Numbered from the stretch's first letter, positions 17,512 through 26,072 are shown. The stretch is 64,000 nucleotides of DNA from Methyloceanibacter methanicus (GCF_001723285.1 NZ_LPWG01000011.1:376501-440500), one strand, 5' to 3'. Notes: generated from the letters alone by a model not told the origin. Made by a program: numbers and translations.

Positions 17512-18912
17512 TCAGGCGATGACCGCGCTCCCAGCCGGCACGAGCGGCACGAGCGCGGCATAGAGCTCGCGCCCTTGGATCGGCTTGTCCACCGAGGCGT
17601 TCACGCCCGCTTCGACATAGGCCTGTTCGTCTTCATTGTCCTTCAGCGTGGCGAGCGCAACGATCGGAATATGTGCGCTCGGCGACTCCATCGAGCGGAT
17701 CCGCTGCGCCAGCTGAAGTCCGCGATAGTCGGGAAGCACCGTGTCCATGAGCACGAGATCGTAGGCGCGCTGGTCCAGACACAACAGAGCGGCCGCGCCC
17801 GTCTCGGCGACGTCGAATGTCAGCCCGAACTCGTCCAGATAAGCGCCGATCAAGAGCCTGTTGACCGTGTTGTCCTCGATCAGGAGCACATGACCCGACA
17901 GGGCGTCCGCGTGGGCAGCCTTCGGGGCGCTCTCAGGAGGGCTCGGAGGCATCGGCGCATCCAGCATCTCCGCAACGGCCCGCTCCGCTTCGAGGCTGCC
18001 GGGCGCCGCACCTTCGGATGCCACGGCGTCGGCGGCATCGAGATCGAGCGCATCGTGCGCGGCCGGCTCGGAGACGACCGGGGCAGCGGACACGTTTCCG
18101 TTCTGGCCCGTAGGCATTCCGGTCTCTTTCTCCGCGATCAGCGCCTTGAACGTGAACCAATAGAGCGCGCCCTGCCCCAACGCACTATCGCAAGCCACGC
18201 CGCCGCCCATGGCCTCGGCGATCCGCTGTGCGATCGGCAGGCCGAGGCCGCCGTCGGACCGCGTGGTGTCCGTCGAGGGTTGAAACAACGCCGCCAATTG
18301 CTCCGGGGTGAAGCCGGTGCTGGTGTCGGTGATGTCGAAACGGATGGTCACGGGCGAAACGGCGTCGTTCACGCTGACGTAGAGGCGGATCGACCCTTCC
18401 GCCGTTGCCTGGATGGAGGTCTCCATCAACGCCATGAGAACCTGGCGGACACGCATGGCGTCCCCGACGATGTAGCGGGGACAATTGGCCGCCATGTCCA
18501 CGCTGCTGGTCAAACCTCTGGCCGCCGCGCAAGCCTGCAAGGCGGACGCCACCTCCCGGACAAGGGCGTGAAAATCGAAGGACTCGACCGAGAAGTCGGC
18601 CTCGCCGGACTGAAGCGTGCTGAAGTCGAGAACCTCCGTCAGCGCGCTGAGAATACGGTGCATCGAGTGGGACAAGGTTTCCGCGTCCCGCCGCTGGGCC
18701 AGGCTGAGCGGGCCGTCGAGAATCCGGTCGGTCAGTGCCGAGACCGATTCCATCGGCGGACGCAGTTTCTTGCTGACGATGTCGATCAGCCCGAGCGTGC
18801 CGGCACTCGCCGCTTCCGCAGCAAGGCGCGCCTGCCGTTCCGTCTCGAGTTGCGCTACCAAACCTTCGATCTGCCCAAACAGATCGTCAGCGCGAAATAC
18901 GTTGCCTTGCAT
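17512..18912 (-). CDS. Degenerate hybrid histidine kinase with C-terminal receiver
   Basis: The 466-residue soluble protein has a short coiled-coil N-terminus (15-40), a HisKA-like helix pair (about 40-105), an HATPase-like domain (about 115-260), an Ala/Pro/Glu linker (260-335) and a receiver domain (340-460). The phospho-acceptor box reads S47-K-K-L-R-P-P-M, so the usual His of SHELRTPL is Lys48. The N-box lacks its Asn (METSIQATAEG, 163-173), while the G-box GGLGLPI (221-227) remains. The receiver is intact, with E346/D347, D390, T422 and K443. It probably does not autophosphorylate and may act as a scaffold or phosphate sink for another kinase. No partner is adjacent. Confidence 0.85.
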   Translation of the reverse strand: MQGNVFRADDLFGQIEGLVAQLETERQARLAAEAASAGTLGLIDIVSKKLRPPMESVSALTDRILDGPLSLAQRRDAETLSHSMHRILSALTEVLDFSTLQSGEADFSVESFDFHALVREVASALQACAAARGLTSSVDMAANCPRYIVGDAMRVRQVLMALMETSIQATAEGSIRLYVSVNDAVSPVTIRFDITDTSTGFTPEQLAALFQPSTDTTRSDGGLGLPIAQRIAEAMGGGVACDSALGQGALYWFTFKALIAEKETGMPTGQNGNVSAAPVVSEPAAHDALDLDAADAVASEGAAPGSLEAERAVAEMLDAPMPPSPPESAPKAAHADALSGHVLLIEDNTVNRLLIGAYLDEFGLTFDVAETGAAALLCLDQRAYDLVLMDTVLPDYRGLQLAQRIRSMESPSAHIPIVALATLKDNEDEQAYVEAGVNASVDKPIQGRELYAALVPLVPAGSAVIA

Positions 18913-19114
18913 CTATGCCCCACCGAATGGTCTATTGTTTCTTCCGCTGGCGAAGCATCGCGGAGATGATTTAAAACGCCGCTAAATGGGTTGGTTGACG
19001 ATTCCCTAAGTCGTCCCTTTAGACTCCGGTAACACTTCCGGTCCCTCTCAGGAGATGCCCGCGCCGACCGGCAAGACGGAAGACACGAGCGCGGGCTTTG
19101 CCTAGAAGCACACG

Positions 19115-19366
19115 ATGATCATCTGCTCTTGCACCATCCTCAGCTCGGAGGACATTCACGAAGCGGTCTCGACGTTACGGACGAAGGATCCATTTGTCGT
19201 CTTGACGCCCGGGCTCATTTACCGAACGCTCGGCAAGAGACCCAAATGCGGGGACTGCATGCCACTCGTCGTGAAACTCATCGTTGGCTACGACGAAGAG
19301 GGGCCGAGTTCGGCGGCCTCGCTGCCCCATCGATCGCCGTTCGACGACACGCCAACTGCAGACTAG
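19115..19366 (+). CDS. bfd: Bacterioferritin-associated ferredoxin (Bfd-like)
   Basis: This small [2Fe-2S] protein reduces and releases iron from bacterioferritin. The 83 residues contain the four ligand cysteines in the expected order C4-x-C6 near the start and C-x-x-C (KCGDC) about 40 residues later, on a BFD-type helix pair (SSEDIHEAV). The C-terminal 25 residues are polar and probably disordered. It lies 58 bases upstream of bacterioferritin on the same strand, the classic arrangement, with a candidate iron-regulatory site between the two genes. Confidence 0.85.
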   Translation: MIICSCTILSSEDIHEAVSTLRTKDPFVVLTPGLIYRTLGKRPKCGDCMPLVVKLIVGYDEEGPSSAASLPHRSPFDDTPTAD

Positions 19367-19384
19367 CCACGTCGAAAAATCTAC

Positions 19385-19401
19385 CTTATAACCATTCTAA
19401 A
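19385..19401. promoter_or_regulatory. Candidate Irr (ICE) box upstream of bfr
   Basis: CTTATAA-CCA-TTCTAAA matches the alphaproteobacterial Irr consensus TTTAGAA-N3-TTCTAAA at 12 of 14 specified positions, with the right half perfect. It lies 23 bases before the bfr ATG. Irr represses iron-storage genes under iron limitation in Hyphomicrobiales. Function here is inferred from sequence and position. Confidence 0.55.
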
Positions 19402-19424
19402 CTAATCTGCGAGATGAGGATCCG

Positions 19425-19922
19425 ATGAAGGGCAACCCAAGGGTAATCGACTATCTGAACAAGGCGCTGACGCACGAGCTCACGGCCGTGAACCAATACT
19501 GGCTGCACTACCGGCTGCTGGACGACTGGGGCTACCAGAAGCTGGCCAAGAAGGAGCGCGAGGAGTCGATCGAGGAGATGCAGCACGCGGACAGGCTGGT
19601 CACGCGGATCATCTTCCTCGAAGGCTTTCCCAACATGCAGAAGCTCGATCCCCTCATGATCGGGCAGAACGTCAAGGAAATCCTCGAATGCGACCTCAAG
19701 GCCGAGTACAGCGCCCGCGCCCTTTACATGGAAGCCCGCGCCGCCTGCCGCGAGGACGAGGACTATGTCAGCATGATGCTGTTCGAAGACCTTCTGAAGG
19801 ACGAAGAAGGGCATATCGACTATATCGAGACCCAGCTCGGCCTCCTGAGCGACATCGGGGCTCAGAATTACGGCCAGCTCAATGCCAAGTCCGCCGATGA
19901 CGTCGACGGCGGCGAAGACTAG
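19425..19922 (+). CDS. bfr: Bacterioferritin
   Basis: This 24-mer haem-containing iron-storage protein oxidises and mineralises Fe(II) in its core. The 165 residues closely follow E. coli Bfr: start [15 protein letters not shown], ferroxidase ligands in [12 protein letters not shown] and [12 protein letters not shown], the haem-ligand methionine at residue 52 in that same EEM motif, [11 protein letters not shown], and [17 protein letters not shown] (read here as [15 protein letters not shown]). The C-terminal tail is slightly longer and acidic. The partner Bfd is immediately upstream. Expression is probably iron-responsive through the Irr-like site in its leader. Confidence 0.97.
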   Translation: MKGNPRVIDYLNKALTHELTAVNQYWLHYRLLDDWGYQKLAKKEREESIEEMQHADRLVTRIIFLEGFPNMQKLDPLMIGQNVKEILECDLKAEYSARALYMEARAACREDEDYVSMMLFEDLLKDEEGHIDYIETQLGLLSDIGAQNYGQLNAKSADDVDGGED

Positions 19923-19967
19923 GTCCAGCACGATCGGTTCGGCTCGCCCAGATAGGTTCGCTCACGC

Positions 19968-20639
19968 ATGACATCATCCGAGCTCGACGGCCCCCGCTTG
20001 GCGCCTGCCGCCGGCGGGGCCCCAAAGCAACTTGTCGTCTTCCTCCATGGCTACGGCGCGGACGGAAACGATCTCATTGCGCTCGGAAAAGAGTGGGCGC
20101 CGCTCCTGCCGCATGCGGCCTTCGTGTCGCCCCATGCCCCCGAACCTTGCGCCATGGCGCCGATGGGACGGCAATGGTTCGACCTGTCGATGGGGGACAT
20201 GTCCATCATCGCCGAGGGGGTGAAGCGCGCCGCACCGGCCCTCGATTCGTTTCTGGATGCCGAACTGGAGCGCCAGGGGCTGACGTCCCAGTCGCTCGCG
20301 CTGGTCGGATTCAGCCAGGGTACGATGATGGCTCTCGCCGTGGGGCTGACCCGGCAGGCCAAACCGACCGCGATCGTCGGCTACTCCGGCGCGCTGGCCA
20401 CGATGGAGGGGCTGCCGGCGCCCGGCCAGGGACCCGCGATCCTCCTCGTCCATGGCGACATGGATGAGGTGATTCCGGTCGATGCGATGATCCTGGCGCG
20501 CGAGGCGCTCGGCCAGGCGGGACTGAGCGTGCAGTGGCATGTCAGCCGGGGCATTGGCCACGGCATTGACGGCGACGGTCTGCGCCTTGGCGGTGAGTTC
20601 CTGAAACAGGCTTTCGCGGCAGCCGGCACGGCGGACTGA
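19968..20639 (+). CDS. Phospholipase/carboxylesterase-type alpha/beta hydrolase
   Basis: This 223-residue cytoplasmic serine hydrolase belongs to the YtpP/EstB-like carboxylesterase family. The oxyanion-hole strand VVFLHGYGADGNDL, the nucleophile elbow GFSQG, the Asp of VHGDMDEVIPV and the His of GIGHGIDGDGL make a complete Ser-Asp-His triad. The PHAPEPCAMAPMGRQWFDL segment is typical of the family. It follows bfr by 45 bases on the same strand and may be read through from it. The substrate is probably a short-chain ester or lysophospholipid; this is not resolved. Confidence 0.9.
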   Translation: MTSSELDGPRLAPAAGGAPKQLVVFLHGYGADGNDLIALGKEWAPLLPHAAFVSPHAPEPCAMAPMGRQWFDLSMGDMSIIAEGVKRAAPALDSFLDAELERQGLTSQSLALVGFSQGTMMALAVGLTRQAKPTAIVGYSGALATMEGLPAPGQGPAILLVHGDMDEVIPVDAMILAREALGQAGLSVQWHVSRGIGHGIDGDGLRLGGEFLKQAFAAAGTAD

Positions 20640-20668
20640 GCCCGCCACAATCACATCATCTAGGGTCC

Positions 20669-20697
20669 TTCACATTCGTGACACGTGCTTATAGTAT
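20669..20697 (+). promoter_or_regulatory. Predicted sigma-70 type promoter for the HNH nuclease gene
   Basis: TTCACA (20669-20674) and TAGTAT (20692-20697) are separated by 17 bases and lie about 50 bases before the HNH start codon. The -35 region overlaps the small palindrome TCAC-ATTC-GTGA, a possible operator. This is a pattern match only. Confidence 0.35.
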
Positions 20698-20748
20698 CTC
20701 CCGCGACAACTGAGGTAGAGCCCGAGTGCGACGGGCAACGAAGAGGAC

Positions 20749-21324
20749 TTGAGGGCCTTGAACGTCGCATCCGCATCGGCCGCACCGGGGACATACCCGG
20801 CCCTCGTGCTGAATGCTGACTACCGGCCCCTCTCCTACTACCCCCTCTCGCTTTGGAACTGGCAGGACACGGTCAAGGCCGTGTTTCTTGACCGCGTGAA
20901 CATCGTCTCCGAGTACGATCATGCGGTGCATTCGCCTTCGTTCGAGATGAAGCTGCCGAGCGTCGTCTCGCTGAAGAACTATGTGCGCCCGGCGCTCTAT
21001 CCGGCCTTCACCCGGTTCAACGTCTTCCTGCGCGACCGCTTCACCTGCCAATATTGCGGCACGGGTCAGGACCTGACCTTCGACCATCTGATCCCCCGCA
21101 ACAAAGGCGGGCTGACACGCTGGGACAACGTGGTCACGGCCTGCGCGCCCTGTAACCTGGCCAAGGGCGGCGACATGCCGAGCCGCGCCAAGATGTGGCC
21201 CGCCCAAGCGCCCTACCGGCCGACTGTGTTCGAGCTGCACCGCAACGGCCGGCTCTTCCCGCCGAATTATCTGCATGAGAGCTGGCTCGACTATCTCTAC
21301 TGGGATACCGAGCTGGAGCCTTAA
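20749..21324 (+). CDS. HNH endonuclease family protein
   Basis: The 191-residue protein carries a C-terminal HNH nuclease module. This has two zinc-binding CxxC pairs (CQYC and CAPC), the catalytic DH of LTFDHLIPRNKGG, and the Asn of TRWDNVVTACAPCN. The N-terminal part (LVLNADYRPLSYYPLSLWNWQD) and the conserved end LHESWLDYLYWDTELEP define a widespread chromosomal alphaproteobacterial family rather than a homing nuclease. The start is uncertain: TTG at 20749 or TTG at 20758; GAGG precedes the first by a short gap. The cellular role is unknown, possibly DNA repair. Confidence 0.85.
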   Translation: MRALNVASASAAPGTYPALVLNADYRPLSYYPLSLWNWQDTVKAVFLDRVNIVSEYDHAVHSPSFEMKLPSVVSLKNYVRPALYPAFTRFNVFLRDRFTCQYCGTGQDLTFDHLIPRNKGGLTRWDNVVTACAPCNLAKGGDMPSRAKMWPAQAPYRPTVFELHRNGRLFPPNYLHESWLDYLYWDTELEP

Positions 21325-21353
21325 GAGCCACGGCCAGTCGAAATCTGCCGCCG

Positions 21354-22073
21354 CTAGTAGCGGGTGGTCAGGCTGTTCAGCCAGTCCGGGGACGCGTTCA
21401 CGAGATAGGTCTCGAGCGCCTTGTCCGCGCCGGTCGCCACCAGCAGCCCGACGCTTACGAGCACGATGCCGAGCACCATCTTGCCGCCTTTGCCCGCCTC
21501 GGCCAGCCGGCCGCGCCACCGCAGCATCGCTTCGCGCGAGGCGAAGCCCAGGAGCATGAGCGGGAGCGCCGCGCCGATGCCGAAGGCCAGCATGGTCAGA
21601 GAAACCTGAGCGAGATCCTCGCCCTTGGCCGCCAGAACGGATGCGGCGCCGAGCGTCGGGCCGACGCACGGCGCCCAGACCGCGCCAAGCAGTACGCCGA
21701 CGCCGAACTGCCCCCAAAGGCTGTGGCCGCCAAACCCGCCGAAGCGATCGTCGACCCAGTTCCCGACCGGACCGGCCGCCACGGCGACCTGCGCCTGCAG
21801 ACGCGGGACGAGCAGCACCGTACCCACCGCGATCAAGAGCACAGCCGCCGCCAGACGGAAGACGTCCGTATCGAGACCGATCGCAAAGCCGATCGTGGCC
21901 ACGAACAGACCGATCGCGGTGAAGGACAGGGCGACGCCCAAGGCGAGCGCCGCCGGCCCCAGCCGGTGCTCACTCTGCGCCGTGCCGAATACGATCGGCA
22001 GGAGCGGCAGGACGCATGGCGAGAGCACCGACAAGACGCCGGCGATCAGCGCGAGCCCGAGCGTGGCCGTCAT
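21354..22073 (-). CDS. ccdA: CcdA-type cytochrome c biogenesis / thiol transporter protein
   Basis: This 239-residue inner-membrane protein has six helices and belongs to the CcdA/DsbD transmembrane family, carrying reducing equivalents from cytoplasmic thioredoxin to the periplasm. The redox-active cysteines are in SVLSPCVLPLLPIVFG (helix 1) and AVWAPCVGPTLGAA (helix 4), as the family requires. Its ATG lies 21 bases after the stop of the periplasmic thioredoxin on the same strand, so the two form an operon in which the thioredoxin is the likely acceptor. Confidence 0.9.
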   Translation of the reverse strand: MTATLGLALIAGVLSVLSPCVLPLLPIVFGTAQSEHRLGPAALALGVALSFTAIGLFVATIGFAIGLDTDVFRLAAAVLLIAVGTVLLVPRLQAQVAVAAGPVGNWVDDRFGGFGGHSLWGQFGVGVLLGAVWAPCVGPTLGAASVLAAKGEDLAQVSLTMLAFGIGAALPLMLLGFASREAMLRWRGRLAEAGKGGKMVLGIVLVSVGLLVATGADKALETYLVNASPDWLNSLTTRY

Positions 22074-22094
22074 GGCGCGGTTCCAGCGGCTTGC

Positions 22095-22487
22095 TTAGAG
22101 CGTCAAGTCGAGCAGCCCCTCGATGGCCACGGCATTCGTGGACCCCACCGAGCGGACAAGCTCCTGATCACCCTTGAACACGATGAGGGTGCTCTGGGAG
22201 CGTACGCCGAGCGCCTTCAAGTCTTCTTTGTCCTTGTCGAAGTCGGCGCGCAGCACCAGCAGATTCTTGTATTTCGGCTCCGCCGTGAGCGCCGCCAGGA
22301 TCGGCTTCTGGGCCCGGCACGTCGAGCACCATGCGGCATAGACGTCCACGAGGATGGGCTTGCCGGCGCTTTGCGCCTCGGCCAGCGCTTCGGGGCTGTA
22401 GGGTTGGACTTCCGCGGCCGACGCGGGCACGGACGCCACAAGCAAGACGGCCACAAGGCCGGCAAACAATGCGCGAATCTGGGTCAT
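22095..22487 (-). CDS. Exported thioredoxin-fold protein
   Basis: This 130-residue periplasmic thioredoxin-like protein has a signal peptide (RALFAGLVAVLLVASVPASA, cleavage before AEVQPYSP). The fold follows with KPILVDVYAAWCSTCRAQKP, where the active site is C-S-T-C, and a cis-proline loop near SQSTLIVFKGD (Thr replaces the usual Pro-adjacent pattern but the loop is present). The ATG at 22487 has GGAGG five bases ahead. It is co-transcribed with ccdA, which presumably keeps it reduced. It might serve cytochrome c or periplasmic disulfide repair. Confidence 0.87.
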   Translation of the reverse strand: MTQIRALFAGLVAVLLVASVPASAAEVQPYSPEALAEAQSAGKPILVDVYAAWCSTCRAQKPILAALTAEPKYKNLLVLRADFDKDKEDLKALGVRSQSTLIVFKGDQELVRSVGSTNAVAIEGLLDLTL

Positions 22488-22618
22488 CGCAACCTCCAAC
22501 GGGGTTTCACTCCCCATTTTGGTACCAGCGCGCAGGTGAAAGCCGCCAATCAAGGCGCTTGAACTTGTCGTGAGCGAACGGGATATGGGCCGTGGCCGGC
22601 GCCACCCCGGCGATCGGG

Positions 22619-22993
22619 CTATTGTTGCTTACCCAGCTCGACGGCCTGCTGGTAGCATTTGGCGTGGGCATACCGATCCGCGGTCCGCACGCTCTTGACG
22701 CCATCCGCACCCTTCCGGATCAACTCGGCCATCCCCATCCGTGCCGAGTTGACCCCGTAGCACCAGCAGAACCTTTCGTAGAGCTCGCCCTGGAGATAGT
22801 CCGGCGCGTCAGAAGGCAGGTATATGTCCGGGTTCTCGAGACACCGCGTGCGCAGCTCTTCGGACTTCTTCTTGATGACTTTGTTCGCCGCCTCCAGGCG
22901 ATCCGGTCCATCCTCCGGGTCGGCGTTGGCCGAGAGCACGGACAGGCTGAGAAGCCACGCAACGATCAGCACCTGGCACGGGACGGGACTCAT
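22619..22993 (-). CDS. Secreted small cysteine-containing hypothetical protein
   Basis: This is a 124-residue exported protein. The start at 22993 follows AAAGGCG and opens a signal peptide (CQVLIVAWLLSLSVLSANA). The mature chain is helical and charged, with cysteines in RTRCLENP, ERFCWCYG and HAKCYQQA that may form two disulfides. I recognise no family; it superficially resembles Rap1a/Tai-type periplasmic proteins in size and cysteine pattern. Its location between the thioredoxin and DsbB genes suits a disulfide-bonded periplasmic product. Confidence 0.6.
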   Translation of the reverse strand: MSPVPCQVLIVAWLLSLSVLSANADPEDGPDRLEAANKVIKKKSEELRTRCLENPDIYLPSDAPDYLQGELYERFCWCYGVNSARMGMAELIRKGADGVKSVRTADRYAHAKCYQQAVELGKQQ

Positions 22994-23120
22994 GGCTCGC
23001 CTTTGATGCAACCACCGTCGGCATCGACCATAGCGCACGACCCGGTCACATTCCAGATCATCGGCGCCGTGCACACGGGCGCCTCACGCGCTCAAAGCCG
23101 TGAATTCGGCAAGGTCTGCC

Positions 23121-23620
23121 CTATCCGGCGCGGCGCGACAGGCCGAAGATCGCAATCCCGGCGAGAACGGCCGAAACCGCCGCGTTCCAGCCCGCGAATG
23201 AAAGGCCCAAGAACCGCCAGGCGCCTCGTCGCAGCGGATCACGGGCGTGTCGACAATGCCCTCCGCGCCCCATTCGAGGTTGAACCCGCCGGCGCAGGTG
23301 TCCGGACCCGGCCAGAACTTCCACTCGGCGCCGGCGTGATAGATGCCGAGGCCCATGTTGATGAGAAAACCGATCGCGATCAGCAGGAGCACCAGACGGG
23401 CAAAGCCGAAGCTCTCCCCGCGCGCGGCGAAGAACGCGACCACGGCTGCGGGCACTCCGAAATAATAGGCGTAGCGCTCTTGGAGACAGAGCGGGCATGG
23501 CGCATAGCCCCCGAACTGCTCGAACGCGTGGGCCGTCAGGATGATCAGCAGGGCACCGCCAAAGAGAACGGCACTCACCGCCATCAACTGCCCGGCCAGC
23601 GTGTCGCGATCGGTGCTCAT
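23121..23620 (-). CDS. dsbB: Disulfide bond formation protein B (DsbB), apparent frameshift
   Basis: This four-helix inner-membrane protein re-oxidises DsbA and passes electrons to quinone. From ATG 23620 (MSTDRDTLAGQL) the first redox pair is C-P-L-C in GYAPCPLCLQERYAYY. The second pair is Cys in GPDTCAGGFN and Cys in VIRCDEA. At about 23220 the frame breaks; one added base gives CDEAPWRFLGLSFAGWN and a fourth helix ending GLSRRAG at 23121, exactly the family C-terminus. The stop of the YqaA-family gene is 3 bases upstream of this start, so the two are co-transcribed. It is probably intact in the cell. Confidence 0.88.
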
Positions 23621-23622
23621 GG

Positions 23623-24204
23623 TCACATCACATATTTGATGAGGACGAAGCCGCCGATCAGCAGCACCACGAACACCACCGAGAGAATGCCGAAATATTT
23701 GTCGATGAAGGTCTTGATCGGCGGACCGAACCAATAGAGCAGCCCGGCGATCACGAAGAACCGGATGCCTCGTGCCGCAACGCTGGCAAGCATGAACACG
23801 AAGAAGTTCAGTTGGGTCACGCCGCTGGCGATGGTGATGACCTTGTACGGAAACGGCGTCACGCCGGCGATGAACACGATCCACGCGCCATAGTCGTTGT
23901 AGCGGGCGGCGAACTCCTCGAACTTCTCGCCATAGCCGTAGAAGTTCAGGATCGGCTCGCCGATCGTGTCGAACAGGAAATAGCCGATGATGTAGCCGAA
24001 AATGCCGCCCAGCACCGAGGCGATGGTGCAGATCGCGGCGTACAACCAGGCCTTATGCCGGTCCGCCAGGATCATGGGAATCAGCATGAGGTCGGGGGGC
24101 AGTGGAAAGACCGAGCTCTCGATGAACGACACGCCCGCGAGCGCCCAGGGCGCCCGGCGGTGCGTGGCAAGGTCCATCATCTTGTCGTAAGCTCGCCTGA
24201 ACAT
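23623..24204 (-). CDS. YqaA/DedA-family (SNARE-associated) membrane protein
   Basis: This 193-residue polytopic inner-membrane protein is of the DedA/VTT type, a superfamily implicated in lipid carrier or phospholipid flipping and membrane homeostasis. It has ALAGVSFIESSVFPLPPDLML (the conserved E-x(5)-PPD region), a G-rich helix with GGIFGYIIGYFLFD, and the family motif GVTPFPYKVITIASGV. The gene is immediately upstream of dsbB with 2 bases between. The exact substrate is not established. Confidence 0.88.
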   Translation of the reverse strand: MFRRAYDKMMDLATHRRAPWALAGVSFIESSVFPLPPDLMLIPMILADRHKAWLYAAICTIASVLGGIFGYIIGYFLFDTIGEPILNFYGYGEKFEEFAARYNDYGAWIVFIAGVTPFPYKVITIASGVTQLNFFVFMLASVAARGIRFFVIAGLLYWFGPPIKTFIDKYFGILSVVFVVLLIGGFVLIKYVM

Positions 24205-24329
24205 CGCGCTTCCTTTAACGGCGTGCCGCCTGCTTGTCTATTCTATCCGTTTGGCGGCTCCACGCCCGTGAAGGCCAGGCAAGCCGGGCCGGCAACAGCC
24301 GCGGACGGACTTCAGCTCGAGGATCGATC

Positions 24330-25244
24330 ATGATTTTGACGCGGCGCGACATGTTGGGAACGCTGGCCGTGACCGGGGCGGCCACGCTGATTCCGGGGTT
24401 GGGACGGGCTCAAACGACACCGCTCACGAAGCCGATTCCCTCATCCGGCGAGGCCATCCCCATCGTCGGGCTCGGCAGCTGGATCACCTTCAATGTCGGC
24501 GAGGACGCGGCCGCCCGCGACGCCCGCACCGAGATCATGCGCGTCTTCTTCGAGGACGGCGGGCGTCTCATCGATTCCTCGCCGATGTACGGATCGGCGC
24601 AGCCCGTGATCGGCTATGCGCTCGACAAGATCGGCCACCCGAAGCACCTTTTCTCCGCCGACAAGGTGTGGACTTCCGACGGCGAAGGGGGACCGGCGCA
24701 GATCGAGGACTCGCGCGTCCATTGGGGCGTCGACCGTTTCGACCTGTTGCAGGTGCATAATCTCGTCTCCTGGGAAGAGCATCTGGACACGCTGTTTGCC
24801 ATGAAGAAGGCTGGCAGGCTGCGCTATGTGGGGATCACCACCTCCCATGGGCGCCGCCATGACGAGTTCGAGCGGATCATGCGGGAGCACGACCTCGACT
24901 TCGCGCAAGTGACCTACAACATGGCCGACCGTGCCGCCGAGGACCGCATCCTGCCGCTGGCACAGGAGAAGGGCATCGCGGTGATCGCCAACAGGCCGTT
25001 CCGCCGCAAGGAGCTGATCGACCGCTTCGAGGGCAAGGACCTGCCGCCCTGGGCGGACGAGATCGGCGCCAAGAGCTGGGCGCAGTTCCTGCTCAAATTC
25101 GTCGTTTCCCACCCGGCCATCACCTGCACCATCCCGGCCACCACACGGGTGGACCATGTGCGCGAGAACCTGGCCTCTGGGAGCGCGCCGCTTCCGGACG
25201 CGAAGATGCGGGGCCGTATGGCCGACTACATCAAGACCGTCTGA
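24330..25244 (+). CDS. Exported aldo/keto reductase with Tat-type signal
   Basis: This 304-residue aldo/keto reductase-fold protein begins MILTRRDMLGTLAVTG, a twin-arginine signal (TRRDML) with a hydrophobic stretch ending near GLGRA. The catalytic tetrad is seen as Asp and Tyr in IDSSPMYGSAQ, Lys in LFSADKVW and His in LLQVHNL. C-terminal segments (CTIPATTRVDHVRENL) match periplasmic AKRs. An NADP-dependent enzyme exported by Tat with its cofactor is the likely picture. Its stop overlaps the next start by one base (TGATG), so it is co-translated with the DUF6064 protein. Confidence 0.87.
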   Translation: MILTRRDMLGTLAVTGAATLIPGLGRAQTTPLTKPIPSSGEAIPIVGLGSWITFNVGEDAAARDARTEIMRVFFEDGGRLIDSSPMYGSAQPVIGYALDKIGHPKHLFSADKVWTSDGEGGPAQIEDSRVHWGVDRFDLLQVHNLVSWEEHLDTLFAMKKAGRLRYVGITTSHGRRHDEFERIMREHDLDFAQVTYNMADRAAEDRILPLAQEKGIAVIANRPFRRKELIDRFEGKDLPPWADEIGAKSWAQFLLKFVVSHPAITCTIPATTRVDHVRENLASGSAPLPDAKMRGRMADYIKTV

Positions 25245-25936
25245 TGACGGAGTGGTGGACCTACGAGCCCCGCGATCTTCTGATGTTCTCGCCGGACGTC
25301 TATTACCGGCTCTTCGAACTCCACAACGCGGCCGTCTGGCCCGCCCAGATCCTCGCCCTTGCCGGGGGTCTCGTCGGTCTCGTGCTGATCGCGCGGCGCG
25401 CATCTTGGGCCGGGCGGGTTGCGGCGGGGGTGCTGGCCGTGGGGTGGGCGGTCGTCGCGGTTGCGTATTTCCACGCCCGCTACGCCTCGATCAACCTTGC
25501 CGCACCCTGGTATGGCTGGGCCTTCACGGCGCAAGCCATCTTGCTGGCCCTCAGCGGTGTGGCGCTTGGCCGGCTCGCCTTCACGGCAGACCGCACCTGG
25601 CCGCAAAACGTGGGCGTGGCGCTGCTGGTTTTCGCGCTGCTTCTCCAGCCCCTGATCGGCTTGCCCGCGGGCCGTCCCTGGACCGGCGTGGAGCTCGCGG
25701 GGCTCGCGCCCGACCCGACGGTCCTGGCCACGCTCGGCGTCGTGTTGGCCGCCGACAGGGTGCGCTGGGAGCTTCTGCCGATCCCGCTCCTGTGGTGCGC
25801 CGTCACCGGCGCGACCCTGTGGACTATGGGATCGCCGGAAGCCCTGCTGATGCCCGCGGCCGGCGCCGCCACGCTCCTACTCGGCATCTGGCGGAGCCAT
25901 CGAGACTGGCGCGACAGCCGGGGCGCCAAGTGTTGA
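25244..25936 (+). CDS. DUF6064 family membrane protein
   Basis: The 230-residue protein has about six hydrophobic segments and the opening EWWTYEPRDLLMFSPDVYYRLFELHNAAVWP, which is characteristic of DUF6064 proteins (quoted here in part: TYEPRDLLMFSP). Function is unknown. It overlaps the aldo/keto reductase stop by one base, so a functional pairing, perhaps a membrane anchor or electron-transfer partner, is possible but unproven. It ends 50 bases before the tRNA. Confidence 0.75.
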   Translation: MTEWWTYEPRDLLMFSPDVYYRLFELHNAAVWPAQILALAGGLVGLVLIARRASWAGRVAAGVLAVGWAVVAVAYFHARYASINLAAPWYGWAFTAQAILLALSGVALGRLAFTADRTWPQNVGVALLVFALLLQPLIGLPAGRPWTGVELAGLAPDPTVLATLGVVLAADRVRWELLPIPLLWCAVTGATLWTMGSPEALLMPAAGAATLLLGIWRSHRDWRDSRGAKC

Positions 25937-25986
25937 CCGGACAGTGTTGACCGGACGCGGCGCTTGACGCATGTTCGCGCCCCTTG

Positions 25987-26072
25987 GCCCCAGTGGCGGA
26001 ATGGTAGACGCGACAGACTCAAAATCTGTTGTCCGCAAGGGCGTGCTGGTTCGAGTCCGGCCTGGGGCACCA
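25987..26072 (+). tRNA. tRNA-Leu (anticodon CAA)
   Basis: The acceptor stem GCCCCAG (25987-25993) pairs with CTGGGGC (26062-26068), followed by A and an encoded CCA. The anticodon arm CAGA-CTCAAAA-TCTG gives anticodon CAA, decoding UUG. The D-arm TGGCGGAATGGTAGACGC, a long variable arm (TGTCCGCAAGGGCG) and the T-arm GGTTCGAGTCC are as expected for a class II leucine tRNA. Confidence 0.97.
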
